Source of the DNA: an uncultured Bacillota bacterium
Lineage (GTDB): Bacteria > Bacillota_I > Bacilli_A > RF39 > UBA660
Length of the DNA: 64,000 nucleotides
Reading direction: 5' to 3'
Assembly: GCA_945867665.1 (NCBI GenBank)
Contig: CAMBIR010000002.1
Coordinates: 136,625-200,624 of the forward strand
Shown here: in pieces, positions 53,426 through 61,606 of the stretch
Layout of the letters: every line of letters starts with the position of its first letter
Numbering within the stretch: position 1 is the stretch's first letter
The notes under the pieces: generated by a model
Databases searched by the model: none
Told to the model about the DNA's origin: nothing
The model's input: only the letters and a program-made list of their open reading frames with translations
Made by a program: the position numbers and the translations under genes

Positions 53426-53725
53426 ATGAAAGCAATTATTGAAACTGGTGGAAAACAATATTCTGTAGAAGAAGGTTCTATTATCTATGTTGAAAAATTA
53501 GATGTAGAAGAAGGAAAAGAAGTTGTTTTTGATAAGGTACTTATGGCGAATGGTGTTATAGGAAATCCTTATGTTAAGAATGCTACTGTTACTGGTCGTG
53601 TTGTTAAGAATGGTAAGGGTAAGAAACTTAGAATATTTACTTATAAGCCTAATAAGACTAGTACGAGAAAGACACAAGGTCATCGTCAACCATATACTAA
53701 AGTAGAAATTACTAAAGTTAAATAA
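53426..53725 (+). CDS. rplU: 50S ribosomal protein L21
   Basis: The 99-residue protein matches L21: [17 protein letters not shown] and the C-terminal [19 protein letters not shown]. It is first in the standard rplU-prp-rpmA operon, with AAGGAGGT before the ATG. Confidence 0.97.
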   Translation: MKAIIETGGKQYSVEEGSIIYVEKLDVEEGKEVVFDKVLMANGVIGNPYVKNATVTGRVVKNGKGKKLRIFTYKPNKTSTRKTQGHRQPYTKVEITKVK

Positions 53726-53729
53726 GGTT

Positions 53730-54044
53730 ATGATTAGAGTTTGTGTAAGGCAGAAGAAGGATTCTATTCTAAAGGTTCAATTTTTTGGACATGCAGATTA
53801 TGATGTTTATGGAAGTGATATTGTTTGTGCGGCGGTATCTTCTACTTATTTTTGTAGTGTGAATGCGTGCTATTTATTTCATGAGGAGTCTATTTTGGTA
53901 GAATCTTCTCATGGTGTACAAACGATTTTAGTCATGGATGATGATGCGAATGTTCAAAAAATACTTATCAATATGATTCATTGTTTAGAGAATTTAGAAA
54001 AGAAATATCCGAGAAACATCAAAATAGATAAGGAGGAAGAGTAA
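53730..54044 (+). CDS. prp: ribosomal-processing cysteine protease Prp
   Basis: The 104-residue protease has catalytic His21 in [11 protein letters not shown] and Cys33 in DIVCAAVSS. Prp removes the N-terminal extension of L27 before ribosome assembly, and the substrate is the next gene, overlapping by 1 nt. Confidence 0.92.
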   Translation: MIRVCVRQKKDSILKVQFFGHADYDVYGSDIVCAAVSSTYFCSVNACYLFHEESILVESSHGVQTILVMDDDANVQKILINMIHCLENLEKKYPRNIKIDKEEE

Positions 54045-54337
54045 TGTTTAAGTTTTTAGAGTTTGATATTCAATTATTTGCTCATAAAAAAGGGCAATCT
54101 TCAACTAGTAATGGTCGTGACTCTGCTGGTAGAAGATTAGGCGCTAAAGCTGGCGATGGTGAATATGTTACAGCTGGTTCTATTATCTATCGTCAAAGAG
54201 GTACTAAGATTCATCCAGGTAATAATGTTGGAAGAGGTACTGATGATACTTTATATGCTAAAATGAGTGGATATGTAAAGTATGAGATGGTAGGAAGCAA
54301 GAAGAAGCAAGCTAGTGTTTATGAAACAAGAGCATAA
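54044..54337 (+). CDS. rpmA: 50S ribosomal protein L27 with Prp-cleaved leader
   Basis: The 97-residue protein has mature sequence [15 protein letters not shown] preceded by the extension [12 protein letters not shown]. Prp would cut after Phe12, exposing the N-terminus that reaches the peptidyl transferase centre. The extension ends IQLFA rather than the common LQFFA. Confidence 0.95.
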   Translation: MFKFLEFDIQLFAHKKGQSSTSNGRDSAGRRLGAKAGDGEYVTAGSIIYRQRGTKIHPGNNVGRGTDDTLYAKMSGYVKYEMVGSKKKQASVYETRA

Positions 54338-54366
54338 AAAGGTACTTTAGGGTATCTTTTTTTTTT
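54338..54366 (+). terminator. L21-L27 operon terminator
   Basis: AAAGGTAC and GTATCTTT form an 8-bp stem with one G-T pair and run into ten T. Confidence 0.8.
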
Positions 54367-54410
54367 GCTTTGGGATATAATATAGAAAACTTGAAAAAGG
54401 GGGAGTTATT

Positions 54411-55253
54411 TTGATTTTTTATATTATTGCTATTATTTTATTATTTTTAATTGTTAATTATTTAGAAAAGAATTTGTATTATCAGTTTCTTCATGAATTA
54501 ATTTTAATTTTAATCTATTTTCTTTTTGTAGGAGGAATATTTAATCTTTTTCATGTTTCTACTTACTATTTATATACAATTATGTTATTTGTTTCTATGA
54601 TTGAGATTATGCTTTTATATTATAAGGAACTTAATTCTAGTAGAAATCCTTATTCTTTTTATCGATATCTTTTCTTTGTTTTGTTTGTTTATCTATTAAA
54701 TAGGGGCTTTATTGATAAATTAGATTTTATCTTTCCTACTTTGGGGGAATTAAAAATACTGATATGGATTATGGTTTTATTTTATTTACATTGGTATTTT
54801 AAGAAATTTTTGCGGGATAAAAGAAATAGGAGAATGATATCTTTGGTTAAAGATGATTATTTGATGATACAATATGTTCATTTGAAAAATACTTATGGAA
54901 AAAATATTTGTCCTAAAGATAAAAGTAATCAAAGTCTTATTTATGCTATTCTTTTATATGAGGTGAATAGAAGACCGTTTATATTAAGAAAAATGGATAT
55001 TATTTTGTATCGTTTAGATGGGCTTTCTAGAAAATTTGGGGTTATGCAAATAAAGGCTAATAGAGTTATTAGTGATGAGGAGAGTATTAAAAGAGGAATA
55101 AAGAGAATAGATATGATTAGTAAGAATTTAAGTAGTGATATTAAGAAAGAGAAGAGAAGAAGAATGATTTTAGAGAGGTATCATTATACTGAGAGAGAAA
55201 GAGATAATATTTTAAATATTTATAAGAGAGTTCTTTTGTTTGAAAAAGGATAG
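54411..55253 (+). CDS. polytopic membrane protein with possible lysozyme-like C-terminal domain
   Basis: This 280-residue protein has four or five helices in residues 1-130 and a soluble basic C-terminus. The segment AILLYEVNRRPF (Glu) followed by SRKFGVMQIKANRVISDEES recalls the Glu and GxMQ motifs of lytic transglycosylases, and GIKRI the following helix. This is inference. TTG 54411 follows GGGGGAG with suitable spacing. TATAAT near 54374 is a likely promoter. Orientation of the soluble domain is not clear. Confidence 0.5.
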   Translation: MIFYIIAIILLFLIVNYLEKNLYYQFLHELILILIYFLFVGGIFNLFHVSTYYLYTIMLFVSMIEIMLLYYKELNSSRNPYSFYRYLFFVLFVYLLNRGFIDKLDFIFPTLGELKILIWIMVLFYLHWYFKKFLRDKRNRRMISLVKDDYLMIQYVHLKNTYGKNICPKDKSNQSLIYAILLYEVNRRPFILRKMDIILYRLDGLSRKFGVMQIKANRVISDEESIKRGIKRIDMISKNLSSDIKKEKRRRMILERYHYTERERDNILNIYKRVLLFEKG

Positions 55254-55302
55254 ATGAAGGAATGAATAAGATGGTATTTAAAATTACTTAATAGTTAATA
55301 TT

Positions 55303-55345
55303 AAAAGTAAGTTATCTACTAGTAAAAAAACTTGCTTTTTTTTTT
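55303..55345 (+). terminator. hairpin terminator
   Basis: AAAAGTAAGTT (55303-55313) and AACTTGCTTTT (55329-55339) form an 11-bp stem with one T-G pair and a long T run. Confidence 0.8.
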
Positions 55346-55405
55346 GATATTTTTTAGATAAATATAAGATAAATAGTACTGAATTAGAAAATGTAGGAGG
55401 CTAAA

Positions 55406-55972
55406 ATGTTTAAAAAAATATTTAAAAATTTAAAAATTAATTTTGTAACAGGTTTAATAATAGGGGCTGTTCTTGCTGGAAGTGGTGTATATGCGGTAGC
55501 CTTAGATAGCTCTAATAATGTTACTTATGATAACTCTACATCTAAGGCATCATCTACGAATGTTCAAGATGCGTTAGATGAATTATATAATAATACATTT
55601 TTTTCAGAGCCAAGGTATGAGTTTGGGACGCCTAATGCTTCAAGTTCAATAGATTTTAATAAAGTAATCTTATCATCTGGTTCAAATGCGTTTGTTAGAA
55701 AAATAGGAAGTCAATTATCCGTTTGCTTATATCATAATGAGCAATTATTGTGTCTTAAAAATGGAGTAAAAAATTGGGCGACAAATCAAAAAATATTAAC
55801 AACTTCGACTTTTCCAGGGGCTACCTGTGACGTTGACTCGTCTAGCGTTTTCTGCTACGATGAATCCTTCGACTGTACCGCTACACCGGAAGGCTACGTG
55901 TCCTGCAGCGATTACGATGATAATTTGGACTGTAACGTGGACGGAGATGGTTCAGTCGATTGCGTTTCTTGA
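55406..55972 (+). CDS. secreted protein with GC-rich Cys-repeat tail
   Basis: The 188-residue protein has a basic start, one hydrophobic export segment (FVTGLIIGAVLAGSGVYAV), a Ser/Asn linker ending NVQDALDELYNN, and a small domain with SVCLYHNEQLLCL. From about residue 138 the protein becomes acidic and Cys-rich: six Cys spaced 8, 6, 9, 8 and 9 residues apart, with degenerate repeats DVDSSSVFC, TATPEGYVSC, NVDGDGSVDC. This tail is encoded at about 50% G+C with TGC, GAC, TAC and GTG codons, against about 30% in the rest. It looks like an exchanged cassette on a surface protein. AGGAGG precedes the ATG. No family is recognised for the tail. Confidence 0.7.
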   Translation: MFKKIFKNLKINFVTGLIIGAVLAGSGVYAVALDSSNNVTYDNSTSKASSTNVQDALDELYNNTFFSEPRYEFGTPNASSSIDFNKVILSSGSNAFVRKIGSQLSVCLYHNEQLLCLKNGVKNWATNQKILTTSTFPGATCDVDSSSVFCYDESFDCTATPEGYVSCSDYDDNLDCNVDGDGSVDCVS

Positions 55973-56008
55973 GGCCCACTCTCAGAACTTCTTTAGTTTT
56001 GATATTCA

Positions 56009-56066
56009 AATACTTAATTTTTATTTATCTCAATTAGGAGGATAAATAGAGTTAAGTATTTTCTTT
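56009..56066 (+). terminator. two-part hairpin terminator
   Basis: AATACTTAA (56009-56017) pairs with TTAAGTATT (56052-56060), and inside TATTTATC (56022-56029) pairs with GATAAATA (56041-56048); a T-rich tail follows. Confidence 0.65.
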
Positions 56067-56088
56067 TTTAAAAAGTACTTCTTAGGAA

Positions 56089-56117
56089 TTGTACTTATAA
56101 AAAAAATATATTATAAT
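56089..56117 (+). promoter_or_regulatory. sigma-A promoter of the GH31 gene
   Basis: TTGTAC (56089-56094), 17 bp, TATAAT (56112-56117). Confidence 0.75.
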
Positions 56118-56146
56118 GTTTATAGTAGAAAAAGGGTGATTTGTTA

Positions 56147-58510
56147 GTGAAGACGATAGGAAATTATTTCTTAAATAAAGAAAGTGATGGAGTGGGGGTA
56201 AAAGAAAATGTTATACAGGGGGATCGATTTCGATTTACTTTTTTAACGGAAAGACTAATTCGACTTGAGTATAGTTCTAGTGGGAAATTTGAGGATAGGA
56301 TTTCGCAAAGGGTTATTTTTAGAAAATTTCCTAAAGTTAAATTTACTATGACACAAACAGATACTCTTCTTCAGGTTGTAACTTCTTATTTTACTTTAAA
56401 TTATGATAAGAATAAACCTTTTTGGGGAAGTAAACTAGCGCCTGGAGTAAATTTGAATGTTAATTTGAATGGGACAGATAAGATTTGGTATTATCGTCAT
56501 CCTGAGGCTAGAAATTTTGGTTCGATTGCTTATTCTTTGGATGATTTTCGAGGAAAATTGAAACTTGGTAAAGGTCTTTATTCAACAGATGGTTTTTGTG
56601 TTTTGGATGATAGTGATTCTTATGTCTTGGATGAGGGGGCTAATTTTGTTAGAAGAGAGAAAGGAAATATTGATCTTTATTTATTTATGTATCGGAAAGA
56701 TTTGGGGCTTTGTTTACAAGACTATTATCAGTTAACGGGCTATCCTTTTTTGGTACCAAGGTATGCTCTTGGGAATTGGTGGAATAAAAATTATGACTAT
56801 TCAAAAGAAGAAATGACAAAGTTGTTTCAAAATTTTCATGATGAGGATATTCCGATTAGTGTATTTTTAATGGGAGATAAGTGGCATTTAGAGGGGGATC
56901 CCTTTTCTTCTTCGAAAATTAATTTGATTGAGTTGAAGCAATTGTGTAATCATTATCAAAAAAAACTTGCCCTTACGCTTTGTCCTAGTCAGATAGTTAA
57001 GATGGGAACAGATACTTATCAAAATTTGCTTCAGGTATTAAAAGAAATAGATGGTGATTATTCTTTTCTTCCTCTTGATATGGGAAAGATGAATTTGTAT
57101 GCAACGTATGGATATCGGAGTTTTATTTCTTTAGGTGTTGATTCTATGTATATTGATTATAATAATTCTAAAGATAATAATAGTTTGGCGTTATTTAATC
57201 ATTATTTATTTGCTATGTATGGAATTCTTCTTAATAAAAGAGGAGTTGTATTATCAAGAAATAGTGATTTAGCAGTGCATAGGGATAGTATTATTTTTAC
57301 AGGGCGTACTCATGTTGATTGGGAAACTTTGTCTATTTTGCCTTATTATCAAATGTCCGCTTCTAATAATGGGATTAGTTATGTGGCTAGTGCGATTGGT
57401 GGTTATTATGGAGGGGTTGAGACTTTTGAATTATATATTCGTTATATTCAGTTAGGGGTATTTAGTACATTTTTAATTTTGGCTAGTGATTATTCAAAAT
57501 ATTATAAAAGAGAACCATGGAGATGGAATGTTGCTGAGGCAGAAATTATTCGTAAGTATTTAAAGATGAGATATCAACTGATTCCTTATTTATATACGGA
57601 AAGTTATATTTATTCGAAGAGTGGTAGTCCTATTATACAGCCTCTTTATTATAAGTACCCTAAAATTTATGATGAGCCTTTGTATCGTAATCAGTATTTT
57701 TTTGGAAGTGAGATGTTGGTTTGTCCAATTACTAAGCGTAAAAATTTGGTAATGGATAGAGTGGTTCAAAGGATGTTTATTCCAGAAGGCGTGTGGTATG
57801 AACTAGAGAGTGGAAAAAAATATATTGGTAATAAGTATTATATGAGCTTTTATAAAGATGAAGATTATCCTGTTTTTTGTCGTGAGGGGGCGATTGTTCC
57901 TCTTTCTATGGAAGATAGTACGGAAATTCCGGTTAATATGGAAATTCTTGTGTTTCCTGGAATGGATGGTAATTATTTAATGTATGAGGATGATGGGATT
58001 AGTTGGAATTATAAAAATGGCAGTTATGCTTTAACGGAATTTTTGTTTCATTATACGATGAATCATTATGAATTAGTGATTCAAAATAAAGGGAATCCTG
58101 GATTAATTCCTCAGAATAGAAATTATAAAATTCGTTTTAAGAATACAAAAATGGGAAATATTTCTGTTTTGGTTGGGGAGAAGGAAATACAAAGTCATTC
58201 ATATAATGAAAAAAATGATTTTATTGTTTTATTAGATAATATTCCTACTAATTGCTCAGTTAAAGTTACTTGTAGTAGTGAAGGTGTCTTAATTAATTCA
58301 ATGGAGAGGTTAATTAATGATGATATTCGGGGAATATTAGAAGATTTGGAAATTGAGACACTGTTAAAGGAAAAAATTGATGCTATTTTATTTAGTGAAT
58401 TGCCAATTCGAAAGAAAAGGATAGCAATTCGTAAGTTAAAAAGAGCGGGTTTAGAGTCAAAATTTATTAAAATGTTTTTAAATTTACTTGAATATATTAA
58501 AACTGTTTAG
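56147..58510 (+). CDS. glycoside hydrolase family 31 protein with altered acid/base site
   Basis: This protein of about 787 residues is laid out as a GH31 enzyme: N-terminal beta-sandwich (residues 1-200), TIM barrel starting RYALGNWW, and C-terminal beta domains (PVFCREGAIVPL). The nucleophile Asp337 is present in LGVDSMYIDYNN. The acid/base Asp, normally in a GD-x-x-x-W motif, is Arg387 (FTGRTHVDWETL), and the substrate-ring His region reads ILASDYSKYYKREPW. It may be a weak or non-hydrolytic member, or use another acid. GTG 56147 follows GGGTGAT by 6 nt. No signal peptide, so it would act in the cytoplasm. Confidence 0.8.
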   Translation: MKTIGNYFLNKESDGVGVKENVIQGDRFRFTFLTERLIRLEYSSSGKFEDRISQRVIFRKFPKVKFTMTQTDTLLQVVTSYFTLNYDKNKPFWGSKLAPGVNLNVNLNGTDKIWYYRHPEARNFGSIAYSLDDFRGKLKLGKGLYSTDGFCVLDDSDSYVLDEGANFVRREKGNIDLYLFMYRKDLGLCLQDYYQLTGYPFLVPRYALGNWWNKNYDYSKEEMTKLFQNFHDEDIPISVFLMGDKWHLEGDPFSSSKINLIELKQLCNHYQKKLALTLCPSQIVKMGTDTYQNLLQVLKEIDGDYSFLPLDMGKMNLYATYGYRSFISLGVDSMYIDYNNSKDNNSLALFNHYLFAMYGILLNKRGVVLSRNSDLAVHRDSIIFTGRTHVDWETLSILPYYQMSASNNGISYVASAIGGYYGGVETFELYIRYIQLGVFSTFLILASDYSKYYKREPWRWNVAEAEIIRKYLKMRYQLIPYLYTESYIYSKSGSPIIQPLYYKYPKIYDEPLYRNQYFFGSEMLVCPITKRKNLVMDRVVQRMFIPEGVWYELESGKKYIGNKYYMSFYKDEDYPVFCREGAIVPLSMEDSTEIPVNMEILVFPGMDGNYLMYEDDGISWNYKNGSYALTEFLFHYTMNHYELVIQNKGNPGLIPQNRNYKIRFKNTKMGNISVLVGEKEIQSHSYNEKNDFIVLLDNIPTNCSVKVTCSSEGVLINSMERLINDDIRGILEDLEIETLLKEKIDAILFSELPIRKKRIAIRKLKRAGLESKFIKMFLNLLEYIKTV

Positions 58511-58516
58511 TATAAT
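58488..58516 (+). promoter_or_regulatory. sigma-A promoter of the leuS T-box
   Basis: TTGAAT (58488-58493), 17 bp, TATAAT (58511-58516), overlapping the end of the GH31 gene. Confidence 0.7.
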
Positions 58517-58522
58517 AGTTAA

Positions 58523-58737
58523 AAATGTTTATGAAAAAAGTAGTAGTAAATGTGGACTAATTTAGAGAGCGAGTGGTTGGTGAAAACTTGTTTGGTCTAT
58601 TTTATGAACTTGTTTTTCTAGTTGCTTATGGTTTAAGCCGGGGTAAAAGCCGTTATCTAAATTAAGTGAAAATTAAGGATGGTACCGCGTTTAGACGCTC
58701 CTTGTATTGGGAGTAATTCTAGGCGTGGTTTTTTTAA
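58523..58737 (+). promoter_or_regulatory. T-box riboswitch for leucine
   Basis: The leader contains stem I elements AGAGAGCGAGTGG and GGTTGGTGAAA, and a specifier-loop string GAACTTG (58606-58612) in which CTT is a Leu codon. The T-box sequence ATGGTACCGCG lies at 58678-58689. The terminator stem is ACCGCGTTTAGA (58684-58695) with TCTAGGCGTGGT (58718-58729), followed by T7. Uncharged tRNA-Leu would stabilise the antiterminator and switch on leuS. Confidence 0.88.
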
Positions 58738-58750
58738 AGGATGTGATGGT

Positions 58751-59101
58751 TTGGCTATTTTATTTGAGTATTTCGTTGTATTTGTAGCGGTATTTATCAT
58801 GAATTATTTTATGTTTATTCGTGGAAAGAAGGAATATAATAAGAATAAAATTCCTACGGAATTACTTTATTTGAAAAAAGTTTATCATGTTGATGTTTCT
58901 AAAATTGATTATGGTAAGTTTGTGGTTACTTATAGTTTGATTAATACTTTTATTATTGCAACAATTTATATTATTATTATGTATTTGGTTGATACAATGA
59001 TATTTAAACTTATTGTTGGTGCAATACTTTTAATATTAATGATTATTATTTGTTATGGTTTTTTAGCAAAATATTATTTATGGAAAGAGAGAGATAAATG
59101 A
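58751..59101 (+). CDS. small membrane protein of the leuS operon
   Basis: TTG 58751 opens about 116 residues: an N-terminal helix (YFVVFVAVFIMNYFMF), a basic cytoplasmic loop RGKKEYNKNKIPTELLYLKK, and two further helices. Longer readings start inside the T-box terminator and cannot be used. AAAGG lies 10 nt upstream. The fold resembles small three-helix insertase-like proteins, but I assign no family. It overlaps leuS by 4 nt and so responds to leucyl-tRNA supply. Confidence 0.6.
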   Translation: MAILFEYFVVFVAVFIMNYFMFIRGKKEYNKNKIPTELLYLKKVYHVDVSKIDYGKFVVTYSLINTFIIATIYIIIMYLVDTMIFKLIVGAILLILMIIICYGFLAKYYLWKERDK

Positions 59102-61506
59102 TGTATAATTATAAACAAATTGAAAAAAAATGGCAAAAATATTGGAAGGAAAATAATACTTATGTTGTTTCTAATGATACTTGTTTAGATAAAAAGAAGT
59201 ATTATATGTTAGTGGAATTTCCTTATCCTTCTGGGGTAGGGTTACATGTTGGTCATGCGAGGGTATATACGGCAAGTGATGTGCAGGCTAGGTTTAAGAG
59301 ATCCCTTGGTTATAATGTATTATTTCCTATGGGATGGGATGCTTTTGGTGCTCCAGCAGAGCAGTATGCAATAAAAAATCATATTCATCCAAAGATGGCT
59401 GTTTTGGAAAATATTAAAGTTTTTAAGGGACAGATGGAGTCACTTGGGTTATCGATTGATTGGTCAAGAGAATTTTCGACAACTGATCCTGAATATTATA
59501 AGTGGACGCAGTGGCAATTTTTACAATTTTATAAGGCGGGTCTTGCTTATAAGGATGAGAAGGAAATTAACTGGTGTCCTAAATGTAAGACTGGTTTATC
59601 GAATGAAGATGCGCAAGGTGGTGTTTGTGAGAGATGTGGTTCTAGGACAGAGAAAAAGTTAAAGAATCAGTGGTTACTTAGGATGAGTAATTATGCTGAT
59701 AAACTTTTAGATGGATTAAAGAATACGGATTTTTTAGATAAAGTTAAAACGGCTCAGGTTAATTGGATTGGTAAGTCAGAAGGGGCTTTAGTTAAATTTC
59801 ATTTGGCTGGTACAGAAGATGATTTGGAAGTTTTTACGACAAGATGTGATACTTTATATGGTGTTACTTTTATGGTAATTAGTCCAGAACATCCATTTTT
59901 AAAGAAGTATTTGGATAAGATTGTTAATCGGAATGAATTAGAGAAATATCAAAAGGAAGCGGCTTTAAAGAGTGAAATTGAAAGGACAGACGCTACTAAG
60001 GAGAAAACTGGTGTTTGTTTAGATGGACTAGAGGCCATTCATCCTCTTACTGGAGAAAGGTTAGCAATTTGGGTTAGTGATTATGTTCTTTCTAGTTATG
60101 GTACTGGGGCTATAATGGCGGTTCCTGCTCATGATGAGAGAGATTATGCTTTTGCTAAGAAATTTGGTATTCCTATTCTTCCGGTTATTGCTGGTGGTGA
60201 TGTTTTGACGGAGGCCTATACTGGGGATGGTGTTCATATTCATTCTTCGTTTTTAGATGGATTGGATAAAGAAGAAGCAATTTCAGCTATGCTTAAATAT
60301 TTAGAAGAGAATCATATTGGAGAGAGGAAAGTGAATTACCGACTTCAAGATTGGATTTTTTCAAGACAAAGATTTTGGGGTGAACCAATTCCAATGATTC
60401 ATTGCGATAAATGTGGTTGGGTTGAGGTGCCTGTTTGTGATTTGCCAGTACTACTTCCAGATGTATCTAGTTATGAACCTACTGATGATGGAGAAAGCCC
60501 TCTTGCTAATATTACAGATTGGGTAAATACAACTTGTCCTAAGTGTGGTGGAGTTGCTAAAAGAGAGACGGATACAATGCCTAATTGGGCTGGTTCTAGT
60601 TGGTATTGGTTAAGGTATATGGATCCTAAAAATAGTTGTGAATTTGCTAGTATGGATGCAATGAAATATTGGGGAATGGTTGACTTATATGATGGTGGTA
60701 TGGAGCATGCGACAAGACATTTGTTATATGCTAGGTTTTGGAATATTTTCTTGCATGAGCAGGGCTTAGTTCCTTATAGCGAACCTTTCTTAAAAAGAAT
60801 TAGTCATGGAATGATTCTTGGTGAAGGTGGAGAAAAGATGAGTAAGAGTCGTGGCAATGTAGTTAATCCTAACGACATGATAAGAGATTATGGAGCTGAT
60901 GCTTTAAGGGTATATGAGATGTTTATTGGGGATTATACGAAAGATGCTACTTGGAGTGAAAATGGATTAAAGGGTTGTAAGAAATTTTTAAATAGAATTT
61001 GGAATTTACAAGATAAGTTAAATGATTGCTGTGAATATAGTAAAAATTTAGAAAACTTAATTCATAAAACGATTAAGAAAGTAACAAATGATATTGAGAC
61101 ATTAAATTATAATACGGCAGTATCAGCATTAATGATTCTTTTAAATGAAATGGATAAAGAAAAAGAAATTTCTAGGCGGGATTACCGAACAATTTTACAT
61201 TTATTAAATCCGTTTGCCCCTCATATTACGGAAGAATTGAATGAAATTTATCATTTAGGAGATGAATTTTCAAGTAGTTCTTGGCCTCAATATGAAGAAG
61301 AGAAGACCGTTTCTCAAACTTTAAAGATTGGGGTACAGGTAAATGGAAAACTGAGATCGACGATTGAAGTTGTGAAAGATACTTCAAAAGATGAGTTGGA
61401 AAAGCTTGCTATTTCAGAAGAAAATGTACAAAAACATATTGAGGGAAAGGAAATTATTAAGATAATTGCTATTCCTAATCGAATTGTTAATATTGTTGTG
61501 AAATAA
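59098..61506 (+). CDS. leuS: leucyl-tRNA synthetase
   Basis: The 802-residue class I synthetase has the HIGH box in HVGHARVYTASD and the KMSKS box in GEKMSKSRGN. Zinc cysteines lie in CPKCKTG...CERCG and CDKCGW...CPKCGG. The CP1 editing domain has TRCDTLYGVTFMVISPEHP, and GTGAIMAVPAHDERD lies within it. ATG 59098 overlaps the previous stop; ATG 59101 is an alternative. A T-box controls it. Confidence 0.97.
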   Translation: MMYNYKQIEKKWQKYWKENNTYVVSNDTCLDKKKYYMLVEFPYPSGVGLHVGHARVYTASDVQARFKRSLGYNVLFPMGWDAFGAPAEQYAIKNHIHPKMAVLENIKVFKGQMESLGLSIDWSREFSTTDPEYYKWTQWQFLQFYKAGLAYKDEKEINWCPKCKTGLSNEDAQGGVCERCGSRTEKKLKNQWLLRMSNYADKLLDGLKNTDFLDKVKTAQVNWIGKSEGALVKFHLAGTEDDLEVFTTRCDTLYGVTFMVISPEHPFLKKYLDKIVNRNELEKYQKEAALKSEIERTDATKEKTGVCLDGLEAIHPLTGERLAIWVSDYVLSSYGTGAIMAVPAHDERDYAFAKKFGIPILPVIAGGDVLTEAYTGDGVHIHSSFLDGLDKEEAISAMLKYLEENHIGERKVNYRLQDWIFSRQRFWGEPIPMIHCDKCGWVEVPVCDLPVLLPDVSSYEPTDDGESPLANITDWVNTTCPKCGGVAKRETDTMPNWAGSSWYWLRYMDPKNSCEFASMDAMKYWGMVDLYDGGMEHATRHLLYARFWNIFLHEQGLVPYSEPFLKRISHGMILGEGGEKMSKSRGNVVNPNDMIRDYGADALRVYEMFIGDYTKDATWSENGLKGCKKFLNRIWNLQDKLNDCCEYSKNLENLIHKTIKKVTNDIETLNYNTAVSALMILLNEMDKEKEISRRDYRTILHLLNPFAPHITEELNEIYHLGDEFSSSSWPQYEEEKTVSQTLKIGVQVNGKLRSTIEVVKDTSKDELEKLAISEENVQKHIEGKEIIKIIAIPNRIVNIVVK

Positions 61507-61508
61507 TG

Positions 61509-61550
61509 AAAGGGACACATTGTAAGATAATTTTGTGTGTCCTTTTTTGT
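61509..61550 (+). terminator. leuS terminator
   Basis: AAGG-G-ACACA and TGTGTGTCCTT pair with one bulge; a T6 run follows. Confidence 0.65.
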
Positions 61551-61578
61551 TGACAGATGAAGAGGATGATGCTATGAT
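61550..61578 (+). promoter_or_regulatory. sigma-A promoter of the alcohol dehydrogenase gene
   Basis: TTGACA (61550-61555), 17 bp, TATGAT (61573-61578). Confidence 0.75.
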
Positions 61579-61606
61579 TTTTTTATAAATAGGAAGGTGA
61601 TAAGTT

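Noticed and set aside
55827..56045. Alternative-frame ORF over the Cys-rich tail
   Set aside because: It is a by-product of the GC-rich segment, has no ribosome site and runs through a terminator.
58679..58750. Longer N-terminus for the membrane protein before leuS
   Set aside because: The region is the T-box antiterminator and terminator stem.
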